From contig CAMAYM010000103.1 in the NCBI GenBank assembly GCA_945862495.1, positions 1 to 9,109 of the forward strand: a stretch of DNA of 9,109 nt, read 5' to 3'. Below are positions 6,999 to 9,109 of the stretch, piece after piece. The notes below the pieces were generated by a model, which was not told where the DNA came from, searched no databases, and saw only the letters and a list, made by a program, of their open reading frames with translations. The stretch is from Bordetella parapertussis (lineage in GTDB: Bacteria > Pseudomonadota > Gammaproteobacteria > Burkholderiales > Burkholderiaceae_B). The translations under genes and the position numbers were made by a program. Every line of letters begins with the position of its first letter. Positions within the stretch are counted from its first letter, which is position 1.

Positions 6999-7225
6999 TT
7001 TTAAATCAGTTGCAACATCAAATTGGATACCGCGTCACCTGTCACAATTCCGCCATATCCCAGCACACCATTCTCCGCGTGCAACCACACACCGCGACCT
7101 TCAAGAAAATTTGAAACCAGCGTTGGGATGCCAACACCTAGATTGACATAAGAATTATCTCGCACAATGTTCGCGGCGTTTTTAGCAATGCCACTCCGCG
7201 TCAAAGCGGGCTTATCGTTATACAT
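6987..7225 (-). pseudogene. CoA-transferase subunit beta (AtoA/ScoB-like) remnant, internal deletion
   Basis: Remains of the beta subunit of a 3-oxoacid/acetate-type CoA-transferase. From ATG at 7225 the frame gives LTRSGIAKNAANIVRDNSY and VNLGVGIPTLVSNFLEG, then HAENGVLGYGG with the catalytic Glu of the ENG motif, a convincing beta N-terminus. After about 65 residues the match stops near 7020-7030, and the frame ends in a TAA at 7001. In a different frame, bases 7022-6987 read FDVATDLKVMI and then TAG, which is the form of a normal beta C-terminus. So the start and end of the gene survive while about 130-140 residues between them are missing, and the join is out of frame. The family's usual length is about 210-220 residues. 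An active transferase cannot be made from this. The match is by eye; the C-terminal piece is short, so that part is less certain than the N-terminal part. Confidence 0.8.
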
Positions 7226-7592
7226 GCGTGCACTGTCTGCTGAACGCTTGCCAGACTGGGAAATGCATTGATGTCGATAGGATCTGTAATTTTTACGACT
7301 CAATCGATAAAAATTCCAGGGAGATGAATATGCTCTGGCGCTAAATCGCCTACCTCCAGAACCTCCCGCACGACAGCGCCCAACCAATGTCCCTTGAGGC
7401 ACTAACTCCACCTCAAGCGTGCCTGCGGCGATTCGCCTTTCCGCTTCCGTCTCCATACCGGCGCGTATTGAAAAAGAGGTAATGATTTTTTTGACCTGAT
7501 CATTCTCTACGAGCAATTGCCCCTTTTCACCCGGTGCGCCGACATAGACCTCGCAGTCCGCGAGGATCATTGGTAAAGAGTGCATCACTCAT
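7226..7592 (-). pseudogene. CoA-transferase subunit alpha (AtoD/ScoA-like) remnant, deletions and nonsense codon
   Basis: Remains of the alpha subunit, whose intact form would transfer CoA between carboxylic acids together with beta. A good ribosome-binding site (AAGGA) precedes ATG at 7592, but that frame soon closes. Starting near 7550 another frame reads LLVENDQVKKIITSF, then EVELVPQGTL and RAGGSG, the central part of alpha. Near 7355-7370 the match jumps to a third frame, which reads EVGDLAPEHIHLPGIFID, the normal C-terminal end, then a TGA (7302-7300) and VVKI, where families have an Arg (IDRVVKI). About 90-100 residues are missing at this junction, and roughly 50 appear to be lost near the N-terminus. 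A continuous 195-codon frame (7588-7001) spans alpha and beta pieces, but its middle (about 7360-7226) is translated out of frame and matches nothing, so it should not be taken as a real protein. Confidence 0.82.
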
Positions 7593-7608
7593 TGCTTGAT
7601 CCTTTTCT

Positions 7609-8010
7609 CTAGGCTAACGTAAACATAGGTATACCGGTGCCATTCTCACTTTGTTTGAACGTCACTTGTACTTTTTGACCGCAACGGATCGTATCCAAAT
7701 CACAATCAACAATGTTCGTCAGCATCGTGGGGCCCTCAGCCAAAGTGACATAGGCAATCACATAAGGGACCGGTCCAGAAACACGCGTCACGCTGTAGCT
7801 GTAAATCGTACCGGCACCGGTTGCCTCTTTCCAATCTGTCTTATCGCTAAAACAAAAAGGACAAAGCGCACGCGGATAATGATGATACTGACCGCAGTCA
7901 TTACAAAACTTTACTAGCAACTTTCCCTTTGTCGCCGCTTCAAAAAAAGGCTCATCGCCATAGTTGAATTTCGGATCGGATATTTTTCTATCTTGATATG
8001 GAGTAGGCAT
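7609..8010 (-). CDS. DUF35 zinc-ribbon/OB-fold protein, thiolase partner
   Basis: A 133-residue protein with the two-part DUF35 layout: a rubredoxin-like zinc ribbon at about residues 32-55, with CNDCGQY and CPFC supplying four cysteines, then an OB-fold domain (about 60-133) starting GAGTIYSYSVTRV. Such proteins form complexes with thiolase-superfamily partners and are needed for their activity, as in ChsH2 with Ltp2 and BbsA with BbsB. I choose ATG at 8010, preceded by GGAAAGAG; the frame stays open up to 8256, but that extension lies inside the upstream thiolase gene in another frame and resembles nothing. The start lies only 4 bases after the thiolase stop, so the two are almost certainly made together. 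Downstream sits the dead CoA-transferase. Confidence 0.92.
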   Translation of the reverse strand: MPTPYQDRKISDPKFNYGDEPFFEAATKGKLLVKFCNDCGQYHHYPRALCPFCFSDKTDWKEATGAGTIYSYSVTRVSGPVPYVIAYVTLAEGPTMLTNIVDCDLDTIRCGQKVQVTFKQSENGTGIPMFTLA

Positions 8011-8014
8011 CGAA

Positions 8015-9109
8015 TTATTCTCTTTCCATAATGAGTGTGGCACTACCGTGACGCGTACTGAGCGATCCACCGGTCCCGTGAGCAAGTGCGATATCGCAAT
8101 TTTTGACTTGAACGAGTGGATGGGCTTCGCCACGTAACTGACGGACCGCCTCGATAATTTTGGTAATACCGCCCCGGTTAACGGGATGGTTGTTACACAA
8201 GCCACCACCGTCTGTATTGAACGGCAATTTACCCACACCGGAGATGAGATTGCCATCCATCACAAACTTGCCGCCCTCGCCCTTTTTACAAAAGCCAAGA
8301 TCCTCTAGCGTCATGATGACCGTGATCGTAAAGCTATCGTAAATAGAGGCGTACTTGATATCTTGGGGAGTGACACCCGCTTCAGCAAAGGCGATAGGGC
8401 CCGAGCGGACCGCACCTGTATAGGTGATATCGACCTTTCCACCCATCTGACCTTTCGGTGATTCGCCCGCGCCAATGAGTTTGACCATCGGACGCTTGAG
8501 TCGTTTGGCGACTTCAGGACTCACCACGATGACGGCTCCGCCACCATCAGTCACCACACAGCAATCTAAGCGATGCAGAGGATCGGAGATCATGGGTGAC
8601 TTCAAGACATCCTCAACAGTCACGACCTTTTTGAGATATGCGTTTGGATTGTGTTGCGCATGATGCGAGGCTGCGACTTTGACCCACGCGAGTTGCTCAC
8701 TCGTGGTTCCGAACTCATACATATGACGCATGGCTGAGAGCGCATATAAATTAACAGTCACAGGACCATAGGGCATTTCAAAGGGCGTATCAGGAATGTT
8801 TGAATCAAGCTCACGCACGATTGTTCCAGGACGACCAAAGCCGGCACAGGTGATCAATGCCACACTGCACTTGCCGGCAGCAATGGCCTCGGCGGCATGC
8901 GCGACAAGATACAAGTAAGAAGACCCGCCCGTATTCGTAGAATCTGAATGCCTGACTGTTAAACCCATATAGTCGATCATATTGATACCACCTAGCCCCC
9001 CAGGGGCGTCAGTGGAGCAAAAGTAACCATCGACGTCATGGATCGTCAGACCCGCATCTTCCAATGCTCCCTTTGCACATTCTGCATGTAACTGGGCGAG
9101 TGATTTATT
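8015..9109 (-). CDS. Thiolase-superfamily protein (SCP-x/Ltp2-like), start outside window
   Basis: A cytosolic thiolase-fold protein, 364 residues visible and open to the right edge (first codons Asn-Lys-Ser-Leu-Ala-Gln-Leu-His-Ala-Glu); probably only some 20-35 residues are missing. It belongs to the SCP-x-type group that pairs with DUF35 proteins: YDSFTITVIMTLEDLGF, FNTDGGGLCNNHPVNRGG and the C-terminal AHGTGGSLSTRHGSATLIMERE segment, read here as positions 8020-8085. The nucleophilic Cys of ordinary thiolases is replaced in the motif TNTGGSSY near 8915-8935, and the second catalytic Cys near the C-terminus is replaced by HGTGG. His in NNHP is kept. This pattern fits the aldolase-type or other non-thiolytic members such as Ltp2, so retro-aldol cleavage of a 3-hydroxyacyl-CoA is possible, but the reaction is not proven by sequence. 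The DUF35 partner follows after 4 bases. Confidence 0.9.
   Translation of the reverse strand, partial: NKSLAQLHAECAKGALEDAGLTIHDVDGYFCSTDAPGGLGGINMIDYMGLTVRHSDSTNTGGSSYLYLVAHAAEAIAAGKCSVALITCAGFGRPGTIVRELDSNIPDTPFEMPYGPVTVNLYALSAMRHMYEFGTTSEQLAWVKVAASHHAQHNPNAYLKKVVTVEDVLKSPMISDPLHRLDCCVVTDGGGAVIVVSPEVAKRLKRPMVKLIGAGESPKGQMGGKVDITYTGAVRSGPIAFAEAGVTPQDIKYASIYDSFTITVIMTLEDLGFCKKGEGGKFVMDGNLISGVGKLPFNTDGGGLCNNHPVNRGGITKIIEAVRQLRGEAHPLVQVKNCDIALAHGTGGSLSTRHGSATLIMERE

Noticed and set aside
7001..7588. A continuous 195-codon frame that could be annotated as one CoA-transferase or hypothetical protein.
   Set aside because: Its two ends match alpha and beta subunits, while the middle is out-of-frame translation of the alpha C-terminus. 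It is better described as two remnants.
8011..8256. N-terminal extension of the DUF35 frame to 8256.
   Set aside because: It overlaps the well-conserved 3' part of the thiolase gene in another frame and resembles nothing; the ATG at 8010 has its own ribosome-binding site and fits the family length.
1..9109. Mobile element, phage, CRISPR, toxin-antitoxin or defence system.
   Set aside because: No transposase, integrase, repeat array or related gene was found; all intact genes but one small exported protein belong to familiar metabolic or envelope families.

Overview
The window looks like a chromosomal segment of a moderate-GC betaproteobacterium, most likely Burkholderiales (Alcaligenaceae or Burkholderiaceae type). 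This is inferred from a Bug/TctC-type extracytoplasmic binding protein set inside an acyl-CoA catabolic cluster, a layout typical of that order, and from base composition near one half G+C by eye. No RNA gene, insertion sequence, CRISPR array or phage gene is visible. Coding density is very high and no gap exceeds 300 bases.

Left part (1-2977, + strand): the 3' two thirds of a UDP-N-acetylglucosamine 2-epimerase gene (wecB) is followed by a pirin-family cupin gene, a small exported protein of unknown function with four cysteines, and an exported CapA/PGA_cap-type metallophosphatase-fold protein. The last three overlap end to start (ATGA, then a 13-base overlap), so they are probably translated as one unit. 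The first and last suggest a link to envelope polysaccharide, but pirin and the small protein do not fit an obvious pathway.

Right part (2964-9109, - strand, transcribed right to left): a CoA-thioester catabolic cluster. In transcription order it holds a thiolase-superfamily protein (running off the right edge), a DUF35 zinc-ribbon/OB-fold partner, the decayed remains of a two-subunit CoA-transferase (alpha then beta), a Bug-type solute-binding protein, an enoyl-CoA hydratase/isomerase-family protein and a fused ADP(NDP)-forming acyl-CoA synthetase. The two parts converge and their last coding bases overlap by 14 bp.

Working model (inference): an organic acid is captured in the periplasm by the Bug protein, activated to its CoA thioester by the NDP-forming synthetase, modified by the crotonase-family enzyme and cleaved by the thiolase-like/DUF35 pair. 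The substrate cannot be read from the sequence. The CoA-transferase that once could have done the activation is broken: both subunit genes keep recognisable N-terminal and C-terminal pieces but have lost their middles, out of frame, and alpha also carries an in-frame TGA where an Arg codon is expected. The synthetase may have made it dispensable. The thiolase-like protein lacks both classical catalytic cysteines, so it may be an aldolase-type or otherwise non-canonical member rather than an ordinary 3-ketoacyl-CoA thiolase.

I see no completely new system. The most informative points are the two matched internal deletions in the CoA-transferase, the cysteine-less thiolase with its DUF35 partner, the crotonase without the usual glutamates, and two palindromes upstream of the Bug and crotonase genes.
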